Source: Harmothoe impar (taxonomy: Eukaryota; Annelida; Polychaeta; Phyllodocida; Polynoidae). Taken from it: a stretch of DNA of 64,000 nt. This document shows positions 22,823-35,473 of the stretch, in pieces. Position 1 is the stretch's first letter. The number at the start of each line of letters is the position of its first letter. The notes beneath the pieces were generated by a model. It did no database searches, had not been told where the DNA came from, and worked only from the letters and a program-made list of their open reading frames with translations. The stretch is taken from the NCBI GenBank assembly GCA_947462335.1, contig OX381721.1:10553910-10617909 (forward strand), written 5' to 3'. A program made the position numbers and the translations under genes.

Positions 22823-24859
22823 GTTCCGATTCATTTAGACCGTGAGCCCATTAATTTTCATCTTCTATAGTGGTTCAGTACCAATCAAAAGTATTAAACC
22901 AGACAACTTTTTTTTTGGCTTGATATCTGTTTATGGAACTCAAATCACTTTGCTTGACATGTCAGTCACCCAGCTTAGCTTCGGAATCTTGTAAAATCTT
23001 TAGAAAAATGGAATATATTCATAATATGCCACTGCCACAACTGGCAGCACTGTAGTCCTATGTCTTAGCACTGCATCCCAGGTCCCAGCTGATGATTTGT
23101 CCACTAGGTGGTAGCACCTCTCAGGGATATGGCTATGCTAATTTCTTGGTTAGGCAATGAATGTGAACATACCAGGCCTTTTTACTAATATAATGGTAAT
23201 AGATTGAGCATTGTTACTGGACATCGATTCTCTGTCTCTTTGTAGCTCTATAGTGATCGATGCCCAGTTTTATACTTCAAACCAGTGGCTCATTTTGGCT
23301 GTTTTTTGCCTCACAGATTGCTCCTAGCGCAAAATCCTGACTAGGTGTCTTTATATTCTCTATGCCCATGTGTAATTTGAGGGTAGAAAACACTGGAACC
23401 TCAGTTAGAAAAAATCCTACTGAACAGTTTTTGAGAAAATTAGGGTTTTGTTGCCTTTTTTGGCAGTTTTTAGTACATTTCCTACATAAACCGTGAAAGT
23501 CAGCATTTCTCAATTTTCAGGTATTTATAATTCGAATTTGACTTTTTTTTATTCACAGTAGGATTCCTGAGTATCGGGCCATTCTACACAGGGTGTTATT
23601 TTGAAAAAATACATATCATTTGATAGTGCATTTGGTCCCCGAAATAGAGGGAGTTTTGTTATAGTTCAATTGATTGTTGACAACCCAGTTAAAGGGTTGG
23701 ACCTCTAGGAGTAGAGCATGTAGTTCATAACTCTGCTGCTAAACTGTGCTACTCAAATTTCAGATCGATTTTTCCTTCACAAGTTTTACACCAGAGGGCA
23801 AAAGTATGTGACCCAGGTGATTTTACCCCAATCCTGGTGACCCTTCAGATGTGGCTGTGAACAAGTCCCCATGCACACCAAAGGCCTGCTAGTAGACTGA
23901 GTTTGTTAACAGCCTTCAGACATACACTGTAAAAAGTGTTTCTAATTGAAACACATAAATTTATCCAAACACATTAAAGTTGAACACTTTCACTGGATCT
24001 CAGCATCTAAACACTTTCTTCTGTCAGCAGGTACAGGGATATTGCCGCTGGTGATGGATGGGCCTACAAAAGTGAAACAATAGTGGGCAAGGCCAGTTTG
24101 ACTGGCTCACTGGAATATTCTGGACAGCACTATCTACTCATTATTGTGGACATTACCTAAATTACCATGGATGTTAAACATCATTATAGGTACTGTATTT
24201 GACTAAGAAGAGGCTGTATATGGGCGAGAGCCTGTAGAAGGAGTAGGAGAATAATACCAGTGGGCTAGCCAAACTGCCATCACACACCATTTTTCACTGG
24301 TGCAGCTCACCCATCACTGGCTGCCATATTCCTGCACATGTTTACAGCCCCCTGTGTTAGTGGGGACCTTCATGATGGGGGCATGAAGGAGTAGAATAAC
24401 TTCATCGGGAGCCTTCCATAATACCAATGGGCATACCGGATTCGTAAAAGGCGACAAAACTTGAGGGGTCTCGTGCCTTACTGCTTTGATCAGTCATGTA
24501 AGCTGTTTGGCAACCGCTGCCCATATGCACGGGCCCGGGCCTTCTTCCTGGTGGTCTGGCATGGGATTCCTCCTCAGTGAACCACGTCTGAGATATCAAA
24601 GGCCGTGGTTTGTCTGGCCCTGCCAACTATGGTACTAGCCCAGGTATGTAGGGCCAGGCAAATAAAAGAACACTTGCTATCCTTCGAAAAGAGTAGGGGA
24701 CGTGCCCCGGTAGCGGTCATCTCCCTCACCTCATAGATGCGGTCATTCATTTCATAGATTCGATCATCCATAGATGCGGTCACTGCTGTACTGGGCAAGC
24801 AGCATATAAATATCTGTCCTACTACTGCAAGGCAGACTACCGCTATTTGTGGATGACTC
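22823..24859. other. gene-free stretch
   Basis: No exon, RNA gene or bounded element can be supported. The last 450 bp read like the body of the SINE or other dispersed element that ends in the ATCA tail at 24931. Confidence 0.4.
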
Positions 24860-24931
24860 CTTGCCAACTTGAGATGTCCCGTGAGATACTTGATGTACGT
24901 CTGGACGTTAAACAAATCAATCAATCAATCA
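24860..24931 (+). repeat. SINE-like 3' end with (ATCA)n tail
   Basis: The sequence ...GACGTTAAACAA followed by repeats of ATCA is the kind of 3' end seen in tRNA-derived SINEs of molluscs and other invertebrates. The element body probably extends left to about 24380, but no polymerase III boxes were identified with confidence. Confidence 0.5.
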
Positions 24932-24936
24932 AAGCT

Positions 24937-25050
24937 ATGGTACAGTACTAAATGTCACCATAGTCAGATCGGCGGTGCGGCTTATAGCATCGGCACTAAC
25001 TCGGGTGCGGCTTATACGCGAGTTAGGCTTATATGCGAGGTTTTACGGTA
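24937..25050. mobile_element. 5'-truncated MITE, CGCGTATAAGCC family
   Basis: It retains the right end (GCGAGGTTTTACGG-TA) and the TACAGTACTAAATxCACCATA segment shared with 9543-9752. It directly abuts the SINE-like tail. Confidence 0.75.
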
Positions 25051-25467
25051 CACTCCATTGGTACCAAAAAAGTCCTCGGCTCAAGGTCTAATTAGCTCTC
25101 TCCTAGTCACAGTTGCAAGCAAAGCCACCTAGCCTGGATCCCGGCCCTACTGCACTACCACTGTGTGTGTTTCCCCCAACACTGAAACGTACAATGAAAA
25201 CAGGTCGATGAAAATTATTTTAAATTTCTTTTTTTTCTTCAAATTCCCCGGAATTCCCCCAGCATTGAAATAAACATTAAAGGGAAAATTTATGTGAATG
25301 AATTTTATGTGCTTGGTTGTGTTCCAATCACTTCTCAGACTAATGTGAAAACAAGATAGTGGGCCATGGACTAAAAGTACCTCGCGTATCGGCTGCACAT
25401 CCGGTCTTAAATTTGGCGATGTAGTACTAATACTTATAATAAACAAAAAAGGTCATAGGCCACACCC
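25051..25467. other. unassigned spacer
   Basis: Nothing recognisable apart from short T-rich runs. Confidence 0.4.
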
Positions 25468-25863
25468 TATACATCAGGGCTGGGCAGCTGTCGCCATGTC
25501 ACCAAAAAGTGGCGACACTGACTTTGAAATTGGCGACAAGCCTCCCAGATCTTCCTCCTGGTCTTTAGCTTTCTAAAGCTGGAAGAATTTGGAAAATATC
25601 CCAACTAGAACCAAAGTTACAATCCATTTTCAAATCATAGCAGAATATACTATTTGACTTCAAAGTTTTCAACATTTCCCAATCCCGTTTCCTCACTATT
25701 ATCTCTCCAGTTTCCTTTCATTCTTACAGCCCTCCTTCCCCTTGCCCTGACAATCCCTGTACCTATGGTAGCTGGGCCTGGATATATACAATTTAAAAGA
25801 ATGCACCTGTTATCATAGCCTACTTCAAGATTTTCAAAATTTTCTTTAAAGAAAATTGATTTA

Positions 25864-26190
25864 GGGAGTGATCATTTTTTAACAACAGGGGGGATGGTGG
25901 GTTGGGGGGGGGGAGGCAAACAAATTTGGACCCCTTGACGGGGGGGGGGGGGTAAAAAAAATTTGGACCCCTCTTGGGGGGCTCAAAAAAAATTTAACCT
26001 GTTTTGAGCCAAAAAGCCCGCGCGCTACTATGCTTCAAAGGGCCCGCGCGCGAGCCGATTTTCGACCCAAAGAAGGGGGGGTAAAAAATGTTGACCCCTT
26101 GACCAGGGGCATGTAAAAAATTTCAGCCGCTCCGCGCAGAAACCCACCAGCCATCTCCCCCCCTCCCCTTGTTAAAAAATGATCACTCCC
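25864..26190. mobile_element. Harbinger-type MITE (GGGAGTGATC family), copy 3
   Basis: Intact inverted ends GGGAGTGATCATTTTTTAA / complement, poly-G and poly-C core, and the AACCTGTTTTGAGCC phrase. Flanks are TTA (left) and ATA (right), one mismatch. It is 327 bp long. Confidence 0.85.
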
Positions 26191-26904
26191 ATAATGTATC
26201 AAACATTATATCAACAGTATGCCAGAATGCACCATTTCAAGTCTAGACTTCCAGAGAAATCCCATGTTATTTCCTTCTGAAAAATGTCCTAGTCCTAATG
26301 GGAAAGGATATTACACACTATAAATATAGGCCACAGCAGCATATTATATAGAAATTAGAAATCCATGTTTCAGGAGTATGCGATAAAAACAGATCTAAGA
26401 TGTAATACATGTAATATTATTCCGGATGATGTTATTTTGCTCTAGAAAATGCTGTACACCCATTATAGAGGATTGATACAGGTGTGAACTGTAATAAATC
26501 AATGTGTTCCAAAATGCAACATTTCAATTTCCAAGATATTTTCTCAAAAATAATGACCCGGTCCCAGTGGTAGAGGATGAATATTATTATTGTATGCCAA
26601 AATGCATCAGAAAGCACCATACCAATTGCAGACTGGTAGAGGATGATAACAAATACTCGATATATAGCTGTAACTCATTGTATTCCAAAATGCACCAGAA
26701 TGTACCATTTCAAGCCTAGATTTCCAAAATCTTCCAAAATATCCAAACCCCAATGATTGGGCATAAATACAGGTCTGAGCTTTGTGTTCCAAAACGCATC
26801 TGAATGCACCATTTCAAGTCTAGAAGAGATGTTTTGTGGGGAATGCTCCCAACTCCCAAGTTTGACCACTGCACTTTTAAAGATGAAACCTGGTCAAGCT
26901 GACC

Positions 26905-27364
26905 CCCGGGGGGGGGGGGGGGGGGCACTTCATATATTTTGTATACACGGGTGTTCGGCTGGGAAGGGCACTTTTTGAGCAAGATCCCCCTCACCAAGGG
27001 TCTGCTTTTCACCAAAAGCCCCCTCACCAAGGGTCAATTTTCACCAAAATCCCCCTCACCAAGGGTCACTTTTCAGAGATTTCAACAAAATCCCTCCCAA
27101 AAGGGTCACATTTTGCCCAAATTCTTTGTAACAAGGGTCACTTTTGACCAAAATTCTTACACCAAGGCCAACTCCTTGGGGAAAATTGCTAAAACCTAGG
27201 CACTTTTGTCCAAAATCCCCCTCAGCAAGGGTCACTTTTGACCAAAATCCCCTTCACCAAGGGTCACTTCTGACCAAAATCCCCCTCACCAGGGGTAAAG
27301 GTTGTCAAAGGGCCAGCCGCACACCCGTGTCAAAATACCCCCTCCCCCCCTCCCCCCCCCCGGG
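26905..27364. mobile_element. CCCGGG-ended element with 8-bp TSD, copy 1
   Basis: It is flanked by perfect AGCTGACC (26897-26904 and 27365-27372). The ends are CCCGGGGGG... and ...CCCCCCGGG, with the inner inverted pair GGTGTTCGGCTGG / CCAGCCGCACACC. The interior is a ~32-bp tandem repeat built on CAAAATCCCCCTCACCAAGG. An empty site exists in the inverted R25 copy near 39340. An 8-bp TSD suggests hAT or a similar superfamily. It is 460 bp long with no transposase. Confidence 0.85.
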
Positions 27365-27564
27365 AGCTGACCTCCTCGCCTATTTTGGTATAATCCTTAT
27401 ATACAGAGACCCGCAGATTAGGATAATTGCCTTGGCTTTCTATTTTAAGATGTTACCGTGACCCATTGTCCATTTCCGTGGTTCAGTAAGTGCGCAATAA
27501 TAAGTTGCTAAATGGGGACCCCCCCCCCCTCCCCCCGCCCATCAAGGACCAACATAGTCAGTAA

Positions 27565-29883
27565 GGGAGCGCTCATTATTTATGGCAGGGGGGGGGGCAG
27601 GCGTTCGGCAAAACGAATACGTCAAAAAAAAAAGACCCCCCCCTCTGAATGGGTCAAAAAAAAAAGACCCCCCCCCTCCAAATAGGTTGAAAAAAAATGA
27701 CCCCCCCCTCACCATAGACGTTTATAAATACTTAATAATGGCATCAACGACATACAAAGTCCACATAGTCCTATACTATAACCTATTATAGCATGTGCTT
27801 AACCATTATTTGAGGGAGTGGTTATAGGGCATAACAATATGGTGAATATATTTATGTGGAGAGCGCGCATTTTTCTGTTTCCGTGGCACGTTTGATATTT
27901 TTGCTAAAAATTGGTGTGATTATTTTGGTCCCCACCTACAAGTCCTGCTAATACTGTTTGGTAGAAGTACCATGAAATGGCCCAGCTCAGGGGCCGCGGA
28001 AGGTGGATAAAGTTGGGGGGCCCAGCTCCCAAAGCCAGCTGATGAGTGTTGGTTAGAGGGAGAAACAAATGGTTGTTTTGGGGCCATAAGCCCCAGGAAA
28101 ATTTGGGAATTTGACCTTTATATTAGTGTATTCAGAGTGGTCTGAAGTCTACCATATGATCCTGGGAAATTTTGTAATTTTACATTGAAATTGATGTGTT
28201 CTGAGGGACTTTGAGCTTGTCTTTCAAGAAAGTTTTAGGAATTTTACCTAGAGATTGGTGTATTCTTGGGTACTCTGGGTCTAGAATGTTCATGTTTCCC
28301 AAAAAAATTGGCTCCCCCACTTTACTAGGCCCCCAGCCCCCCCCCCCCATGTTCTGCGCTACTGCAGCTTAAAACAAAGATGTTTGATGAAGGGATGCTC
28401 TGGACATTATAATAGTGGCAAACCTGAAGAAAATTTTGAAAATCTAGAGGTCAATCGGCCCATTTTAATGTATCCTGGTATTATAACTTGCAGTAAAAGG
28501 AACAAGATCACTATTTAAACCTAGTTTGGTTTTCCAAAGGCTAGGATCAGTAAGAAATAGGGAGCTGAGGGTGAGAATTTGAAGTTGAACAAAGAGTCAC
28601 AGGGGAATGTGTCTTTGTTATATAACGGCACGGATCAATTACAATCGCTTAAGCCATCAATGGTATGTATGGATGTTACGTGCACCATAGTTGATAACCT
28701 TTATTTGAGGAAATCCCATAAGGTACCTGCCTTCAATATTCTAGTGTGTGGTCAGTATAACCAAGCCATGGGAATGCATTGACTACAAAAAAAATATAAG
28801 CTTTAAAATAGTGATGAATAACTCACTGATAACCCTGCAGAGCATCGGAAGCAACTTGACCAGAACCAAATATAGAGCTCTAAAAATTCTGATGAGGCCA
28901 AGTAGCGATGAGTAGCAATATGATTATTCAGTGCCTGATTTCTGTTGAAGCCAAAGATGAACTTAGAGGGAGATTTAGAAATTGGCGACAGAAGGAGTGG
29001 CATCCGCAGCAGAAAACTCTGTGGATCTGGTGGCTATTTGCTACATTTCAAGGCATTCGGTACACCGATTTATAGTGGGATGGTCATGTCTACTCTATGA
29101 AGCAGGCAGCTATCAGGGAGATGGTGAAGGTATTCTAAAAATATTGAGAGCTCTGCAATCAGAACGCTGTGGCTCATTTAGCAGGGTCTGATACAAGATA
29201 CCAAGGAAAAGTGTGTATCATGACTAGTGTAATCACGCCTTTGACTGGTGGAGTGGACCTAAGCTACAATGTATCAACATTATATGAGGTAGATCTGCAT
29301 CTTGCATACTATGCATCTGCTCCTCTATTGGGAAGAAAGGCAGGGTCTAAAAATGTAGGCAAGTTCACCCTTGCATATGGATGCCAAAACGTGATGGGCA
29401 AGGCTAAAGTCCAATTAACCCAAACTATTTCGGATACAGTACTGTCATATTTCGGTGCCACAATAGCATTCATCTAGCTGCACACTGATAGCTTTTCTGT
29501 TTAGACCCCCTACATTCTGTACTCTTCTCGTGTTGAATTAATGCTCTTTCTCCAGTTAATTGTTGTTGCTTTAGGAAAAGAAAAGTAGTGAATCATTCAT
29601 GTGTCGATTGGTAGGCAAGAAATTTAGCAAAGTTCTACCGTCTTTATGACCCAAATACGCGACATGTGTCGTGAAATTCGCGTCACGTTGTGTCAAAAAA
29701 TACCCCCTCCCAAATAAATACCCCTAAAAAAAATGACCCCCCCCCTCAGAATAGGTTGAAAAAAAAAGACCCCCCTAAGAATAGGTTGAAAAAAAAAGAC
29801 CCCCCCTCCGAATACCCCTAAAAAAAATGACCCCCCCCCCTGATTTGCACACCCCCCCCCTGGCATAAATAATGAACGCTCCC
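27565..29883. mobile_element. 2.3-kb TIR element with TAA duplication, contents unknown
   Basis: Left end GGGAGCGCTCATTATTTATG after TAA (27562-27564); right end CATAAATAATGAACGCTCCC before TAA (29884-29886). Both ends carry directly repeated units of GGTTGAAAAAAAA plus poly-C. The ends resemble the GGGAGTGATC MITEs and, with TAA, point to PIF/Harbinger. The interior includes a degenerate repeat (27980-28370) and a possible coding relic (28579-29477). It may be one long element or two ends bracketing unrelated DNA. Confidence 0.6.
28579..29477 (+). pseudogene. possible decayed ORF inside the 2.3-kb element
   Basis: Three short open stretches (28579-28782, 28982-29191, 29169-29477) follow one another in shifting frames, and the base composition is less repetitive than the surroundings. 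A phrase KVPAFN...YNQAMG loosely recalls the YN..MGGVD block of piggyBac transposases, but the match is weak and no catalytic motif is seen. I do not recognise the last stretch (102 residues). Confidence 0.25.
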
Positions 29884-29886
29884 TAA

Positions 29887-30823
29887 TACGTAATGGCATA
29901 GCAATGGCAGTGAAGCAGGCTGTGACGTTCTGTCTGACAGCTTACACAGTTAAGATAAATCATGGACTCCGCCATCGGATGGGTATATAATCATCTTAGA
30001 GAGTGGTAATGGTTACAGTGTGAAGAATACAGTTGGAAGCCCGGGGTTGGGAGAGTATAGGTACAAAACATGAAGTGACCAGTAGTAAGATTCAGCAATA
30101 ACTAACTTAGTTTATTCAATTCTCAGTCCTTCCCAGTTGTACTCTACAAGTTCAAACATATATATTTCCTGGTTGGCTCACACAGGCTACAACACATCTC
30201 TCTTCCAAATACAGTATAAACACATCCACGGTACACAATAGGTATTTTAATACCTGCTGGGTCAATTCCCCCCTCCCACCCAGGTGGGAGGGGGGAGCTA
30301 GCTGAGACCTGTACAGGTACAATACATCCACAACACATACAATAGTCCTTTATTCACGCATTGTTCTTTATGACATCTTATCCTAAGTTCCCCCTCTCTC
30401 CCTAACTAATTATATTTGCATAGTAGATACCTGTTAGTATATGACTCATCTTACAAGTGGTAACTGATTTGCACCCCCCTCCCCTGGCACTAACAATGAA
30501 CGCTCCCTTATCATTCTAAAAACAGAGCGGCATTGACGAGTGACCTCCATGGACGGAGGGTTTGGATATCGGTGGGGTGGGGGCGGGGGTGGGGGTATTG
30601 ACTCTTTTCCACTCTTTGCCTGTAGCTACCGCTACAAAAACAACAGCTTACCAATTCCAAGATATGACCAAGAAGCATATAGGGTAGGAGGTCTGACTTA
30701 GCGCCTCGCCTATGGGCATAGTGCTGGGGCATAGTGTCAAGAAGCATACAGGGTAGGAGGTCTGACTAGCGCCTCGCCTATGGGCATAGTGTGACGACCC
30801 CCCCCCCCCCCCCCCCACCGGGC
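29887..30823. other. spacer with a solo MITE end
   Basis: Mostly unassigned. At 30478-30507 the sequence CCCCTGGCACTAACAATGAACGCTCCC then TTA is a lone right end of the same family as 29883. A 60-bp stretch containing AGCATA(C/T)AGGGTAGGAGG is duplicated at about 30672-30790. Confidence 0.5.
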
Positions 30824-30978
30824 CAGGGGCGGATTTAGGGGGGGGGGGGCGGACCCGGCGTGCGCCCCCCCCCCCCTATTTTTCTGTATATTTTAATGTG
30901 ACAATTTCCAATACCCCCAGTACATTGCCTATTTCACGCCCCCCCCCCCCCTTTTTCAAAATCCTGGATCCGCCCCTG
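30824..30978. mobile_element. small MITE with CAGGGGCGGAT ends
   Basis: CAGGGGCGGATTTAG at the left and CTGGATCCGCCCCTG at the right form imperfect inverted ends around long poly-G and poly-C runs. The flanking octamers are similar but not identical (CACCGGGC, CACTAGCC), so the hAT-type assignment is tentative. Confidence 0.65.
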
Positions 30979-31189
30979 CACTAGCCACTTTCGTAGCCCT
31001 ACTAAGCCTCCCGATCCTCTCACGTCAGTAGAGACAGGTACCCATTCTACCCCTGTACCCCCCCCCCCCCCCACCCCTCTTGCCCCCATCTACCCCCTCC
31101 CCCCCCCCCCCATGAAAGTGGGTGACTTTGTATGCTCTGTATTGAAAACTATGAAGAAAATGGGTGTCCTTATCAGAGTGTTACCAACT

Positions 31190-32345
31190 GGAAAGAATCG
31201 ACATGGCGACGTGGGCATTTCTTAAAATCGACATGGTGACATGGCCATTTCTTAAAATCAACATGGGACATGGCCAGTTATGTGACATGGGCATTTCTCA
31301 AAACCGACATGCGAGATGGGGCTTAGTGACATGAATATAAAATTCTCATTTAGTGTAAAGTATGCTGCCCGAATCTATCTTCAAATTTTGTCCTTGTGGG
31401 TAGTCAAATTCCAAATATTTTCCAGGGCCTGCGGCCCCAAGATCCCCGTTAATTTGTGACACTAGTGCCCGGGGGGGCGGGGGGGGGGGGCACTTCATAT
31501 TATTTTGTATACACAGGTGTGCGGCTGGGAAGGGCACTTTTCCCCCTCACCAAGGGTCTGCTTTTCACCAAAATCCCCCTCACCAAGGGGTCAATTTTCA
31601 CCAAAATCCCCCTCACCAAGGGTCACTTTTCGGAGATTTCAACAAAATCCCCCCAAAAACGGTCACATTTTGCCAAAATTCTTTGCAACAAGGGTCTCTT
31701 TTGACCAAAATTCGTACACCAAGGCCGACTCCTCGGGGGAAATTGCTAAAACATAGGCACTTTTGTCCAAAATCCCCCTCAGCAAGGGTCACTTCTGACC
31801 AAAATCCCCCTCACCAAGGGTAAGGGTTGTCAAAGGGCCAGCCGCACACCCGTGTCAAAAAAAATTTGAGTACCCCCCCCCCCCCCGGGCACTAGTGACA
31901 TGGCTTTTTCCTTAGTGACATGTGACATGGCCATTTCTTAAAATCGACATGCGACATGAGGACCCCCTCCCCCCCCCCCAGACCTGGGCTGTTTTCCAGG
32001 CGACCTGGTGCAATAATAAAAGTGACCTAGCGACTTTTGGAAAGGTTTGACAATAGCATAAATGGTCCAAAAAAAAGCAACTTTGTGACCTGGGGCCCTT
32101 AATTTCGGCGACTTTCCGACCTGAGGGGGGGGCCCTCTGCACCCTCTAAACTATGGGTGTGGACCACCAAATTCGACACGGCAACATGGGCCTTTTTGGG
32201 CTTAGTGTCATGCGACATGAGGAATTTAAGAGTTAGTGACATGAGACATGGCCTTTTCTTAAAATCGACATGGTGACATGGCCATTTCTTAAAATCGACA
32301 GGGCGACATGGCCATTTCTTAAAATCGACAGGGGAAATTGGGACC
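31190..32345 (+). repeat. irregular tandem repeat CATTTCTTAAAATCGACATG
   Basis: Units of about 30 bp built on GACATGGCCATTTCTTAAAAT occur at 31190-31330, 31898-31960 and 32160-32345. The array is split by the element at 31468-31889 and by unrelated G/C-rich sequence. No coding signal. Confidence 0.7.
31468..31889. mobile_element. CCCGGG-ended element with 8-bp TSD, copy 2
   Basis: It is flanked by perfect CACTAGTG (31460-31467 and 31890-31897). The ends, the inner pair GGTGTGCGGCTGG / CCAGCCGCACACC and the CCCCCTCACCAAGG interior match copy 1. It is 422 bp long; the internal tandem repeat has fewer units. Confidence 0.88.
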
Positions 32346-32908
32346 CCCCCATCCAGACCCCCTAAACTGAATTTACCAAAACGCTGTACTGTGTAAAGTC
32401 AGGGAAAGGGAGTCTAAAGTTGACTCTGGTAGAAGAGCCACGGCGGTGCCTTTACCTCTCTCTCTTTATAAACAAATTAGAAATATGCTTTTTCTGTTTA
32501 AGGATAAGTCTATCTATTTCCTCCATCCGAATAGAGGTCACTGTTGCTGTCATTTGTGCAAAATCCACCATCCCCTCCCTCACGTAGAAAGGTCCCTCAC
32601 GTAGAAATTCACGGTGTCAACGAGGGGTCACCCATGAACTTGTAAGCATCACCCAGAGATGGACAGACATAAAATTATGTAGCCACACTAGTCCAGGCCC
32701 TGGCGCAGTCTACTGGCTGGCAAGTTCACTGGTTCACTCGGTTGAGATTCCGTCATCCGATGAAAATCTACAAGAGTAAACTTATGCAAATATATAGCGG
32801 TTTAAAACTATATCTATTTAAGAGTAACACCAATGTTAACTAAGGGAGTGGGCTATGTCTGTATAACGTGTTATTTGATTATTGTATTTCCATTACATCT
32901 TGTGTTCA

Positions 32909-33822
32909 AATTTTCCAAATTGTAATTTTGACTCAAAATATGGATTCTACACCCTAGGAAACCCTAAAATCCATGTATTACACAAGCAAATCAGACAATC
33001 TTGAGTTTGGTAGCCATCTTGGAATTTCCCAAATTGTAATTTTGACCAAAATATGGATTCTACACCCTAGGAAACCCTATAATCAATGTATTACATAAGC
33101 AAATCAGACAATCTTGAATTTTTGGCGGCCATCTTGGCAGCCATCTTGGAATTTTCCAAATTGTAATTTTGACCCAAAATATGGATTCTACACCCTAGGA
33201 AACCCTAAAATCCATGTATTACACAAGCAGATCAGACAATCTTGAATTTTTGGCGGCCATCTTGGCAGCCATCTTTGAATTTTCCAAATTGTAATTTTGA
33301 CCCAAAATATGGATTCTACACCCTAGGAAACCCTAAAATCCATGTATTAAACAAGCAGATCAGACAATCTTGAATTTTTGGTGGCCATCTTGGCAGCCAT
33401 CTTGGAATTTCCCAAATTGTAATTTGGACTCAAAATATGGATTCTTCACCCTAGGAAACCCTAAAATCCATGTATTACGCAAGGAAATCAGACAATCTCG
33501 AGTTTCTGGCGGCCATCTTGGCAGCCATCTTGGAATTTCCCAAATTGTAATTTTGACCCAAAATATGGATTCTACACCCTAGAAAACCCTAAAATCCATG
33601 TATTACACAAGCAAATCAGACAATCTTGAGTTTCTGGTGGCCATCTTGGAATTTCCCAAATTGTAATTTTGACCCAAAATATGGATTCTACACCCTAGGA
33701 AACCCTAAAATCCGTGTATTACACAAGCAAATCAGACAATCTTGAGTTTCTGGTGGCCATCTTGGCAGCCATCTTGGAATTTCCCAAATTGTAATTTTGA
33801 CCAAAAATATGGATTCTACACC
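32909..33822 (+). repeat. 128-bp satellite array
   Basis: The anchor TGGATTCTAC or TGGATTCTTC occurs at 32941, 33054, 33182, 33310, 33438, 33566, 33682 and 33810. Five intervals are exactly 128 bp, one is 113 and one is 116. The short units lack one CTTGGCAGCCAT copy. Most units contain two CAGCCATCTTGG/CGGCCATCTTGG motifs close together. Identity between units is high. Confidence 0.95.
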
Positions 33823-35473
33823 CATCCTACATCTCTACCAGAAGCTCTCATTTGGCCTGTAACCTGGTGTTCCGTGTTACCCCTCCGCTGACCCCACCCA
33901 CCTCGCTACACTGCCCTGTCACCTTTTGCCGCCTGCCAGGTGAGAGGTGGTGGAGCGGTGTGTATCCGGGGGGGGGGGGGGGCGGTGGTGTCCAGAAACG
34001 GGAATGGTCAACCGAGGTCAGTAAATGAGGTAGGTGTGTGTGGGGGAGGGGGGGGGATCCACGTGTGGTATCCACGTGTGCCTGTCCTGCCTGCTGGACA
34101 GGGGTGACAAGGTACAGCCCACTTGACCACCGCCTGCCAGACTTGCCGACTCAGCGTTCTGGCTCAACAACCCTGACTTTTGCACAAACAAACTAGGCCC
34201 AAAGGAATGGTGAGCTATGCATTTTGGAAAAGATCGGAAGAAATGCCACACTTTACACCAAAATATTGCTTAGATGGAGAGTGTTTTGAAGAAACTAGTG
34301 ACATATATCATCACCATTTTTTGTATAGAATACAACTGAAAAGGAATTAAAGTGATACAGATGTGCAAACATGTCCAAAATTAGCTTCTCCAAAGGTTCA
34401 CTTTTTTTTGGCAGAATCTCAGTTTTTTTTCAGTTTTTCAAAGAAATCTCTTATTTTAGGTGATAAAACTTATTTTTTTCCCATTTCTTTTGACAGATAC
34501 AGATACCTGAGGTGTTTTGCAACAGAATGATATAGCTCAAATAGTTCACATGATATTGCATAAAGGTGTAATAGATGAGAGAAAAGACGTCTGCACGAAA
34601 AAAGAGGGTGACTATATAAGAGTGGGCTTGACCTAGTTTCGCAGCGTTATAGAGAACATAGCCCACTCCAATAATCTTGGACGATTTACTTCAGTGGAAC
34701 ACTTGCTATACAGGGCGACACACTGAAAACTACTTCCACATTTACACATCAAATCAATCACATTGAAAGGGCATTATGCCCATGACATAAGGAGGCCAGT
34801 ATAAGTAAATCACATAAAGGCTGCTTAAAGTAGTTAGAAAAATAACTAAAAAGAGATGGTATGTATACACCCTATAAATAGCCACTGTACCTATTTCCTG
34901 CTTCTCTTCCACTCCTGTATAGGCCGTTCAGAGTGGCCTGCCACAGCGCGGACAAGCAGCCCTTTCCTCTCACCTCCCCTCTTTGTACACTCATGTGCTA
35001 TTTATGGCTAATTGGCCCTAATAATCTGTAGGTATCTTCACACCATTGGAATGCTATGGTTTCAGTCTATACACAACAATGAGTAAGTGGGAACTGGGAA
35101 GTGTGTGCTGCCTGCACCCACTTTTGGCACAGACAGTTGATAGCCCTCCGGAAAACACTCTCCAGGAGAATAATTATTATGCTGGTGTATTCTTCTCTGA
35201 TAAATCTGGAAATAACTGCATTGGAAAGCCATGATATATGACTACATTTAATGGTGTCACACACTTTTCCCAGACTACTATAATCAGAGCTACAGTGAAA
35301 TCATTTCTAAAATACATTAAATCACCTTTAAATCTTAGGAGCCTAAAAGTGTGTGACAATGCATTTAAATGCCATATGTGTCTAGTATCTATTGTCCGAA
35401 AACCAAAATGAACCAAGGAAAATAAGTCAGCATAATAAGCAGATCTATACGTGCAGCTATCATATCTGAAAAG
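33823..35473. other. gene-free stretch
   Basis: No exon, RNA gene or bounded repeat is supported. Short poly-G runs at 33970 and 34050 only. Confidence 0.5.

Larger units (their letters stand above)
25468..27410 (+). repeat. degenerate dispersed repeat R25, interrupted by two MITEs
   Basis: It begins with GGGCAGCTGTCGCCATGTCA, also found at 40081. It continues as irregular units of roughly 100 bp around AATGCACCATTTCAAGTCTAGA. A Harbinger-type MITE (25864-26190) and a TSD-flanked element (26905-27364) interrupt it. Its right part (26640-27410 without the insert) is the inverse of 39309-39608. Confidence 0.7.

Noticed and set aside
24574..24924. 116-residue minus-strand ORF
   Set aside because: It lies in a SINE-like dispersed repeat and has no family features.
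26939..27461. Overlapping Pro/Lys-rich plus-strand ORFs
   Set aside because: They are translations of the ~32-bp repeat of the CCCGGG-ended element.
32909..33822. Coding potential in the 128-bp array (NFPNCNLDSKYG-like repeats)
   Set aside because: 128 is not a multiple of three and stops occur in each frame; it is a satellite.
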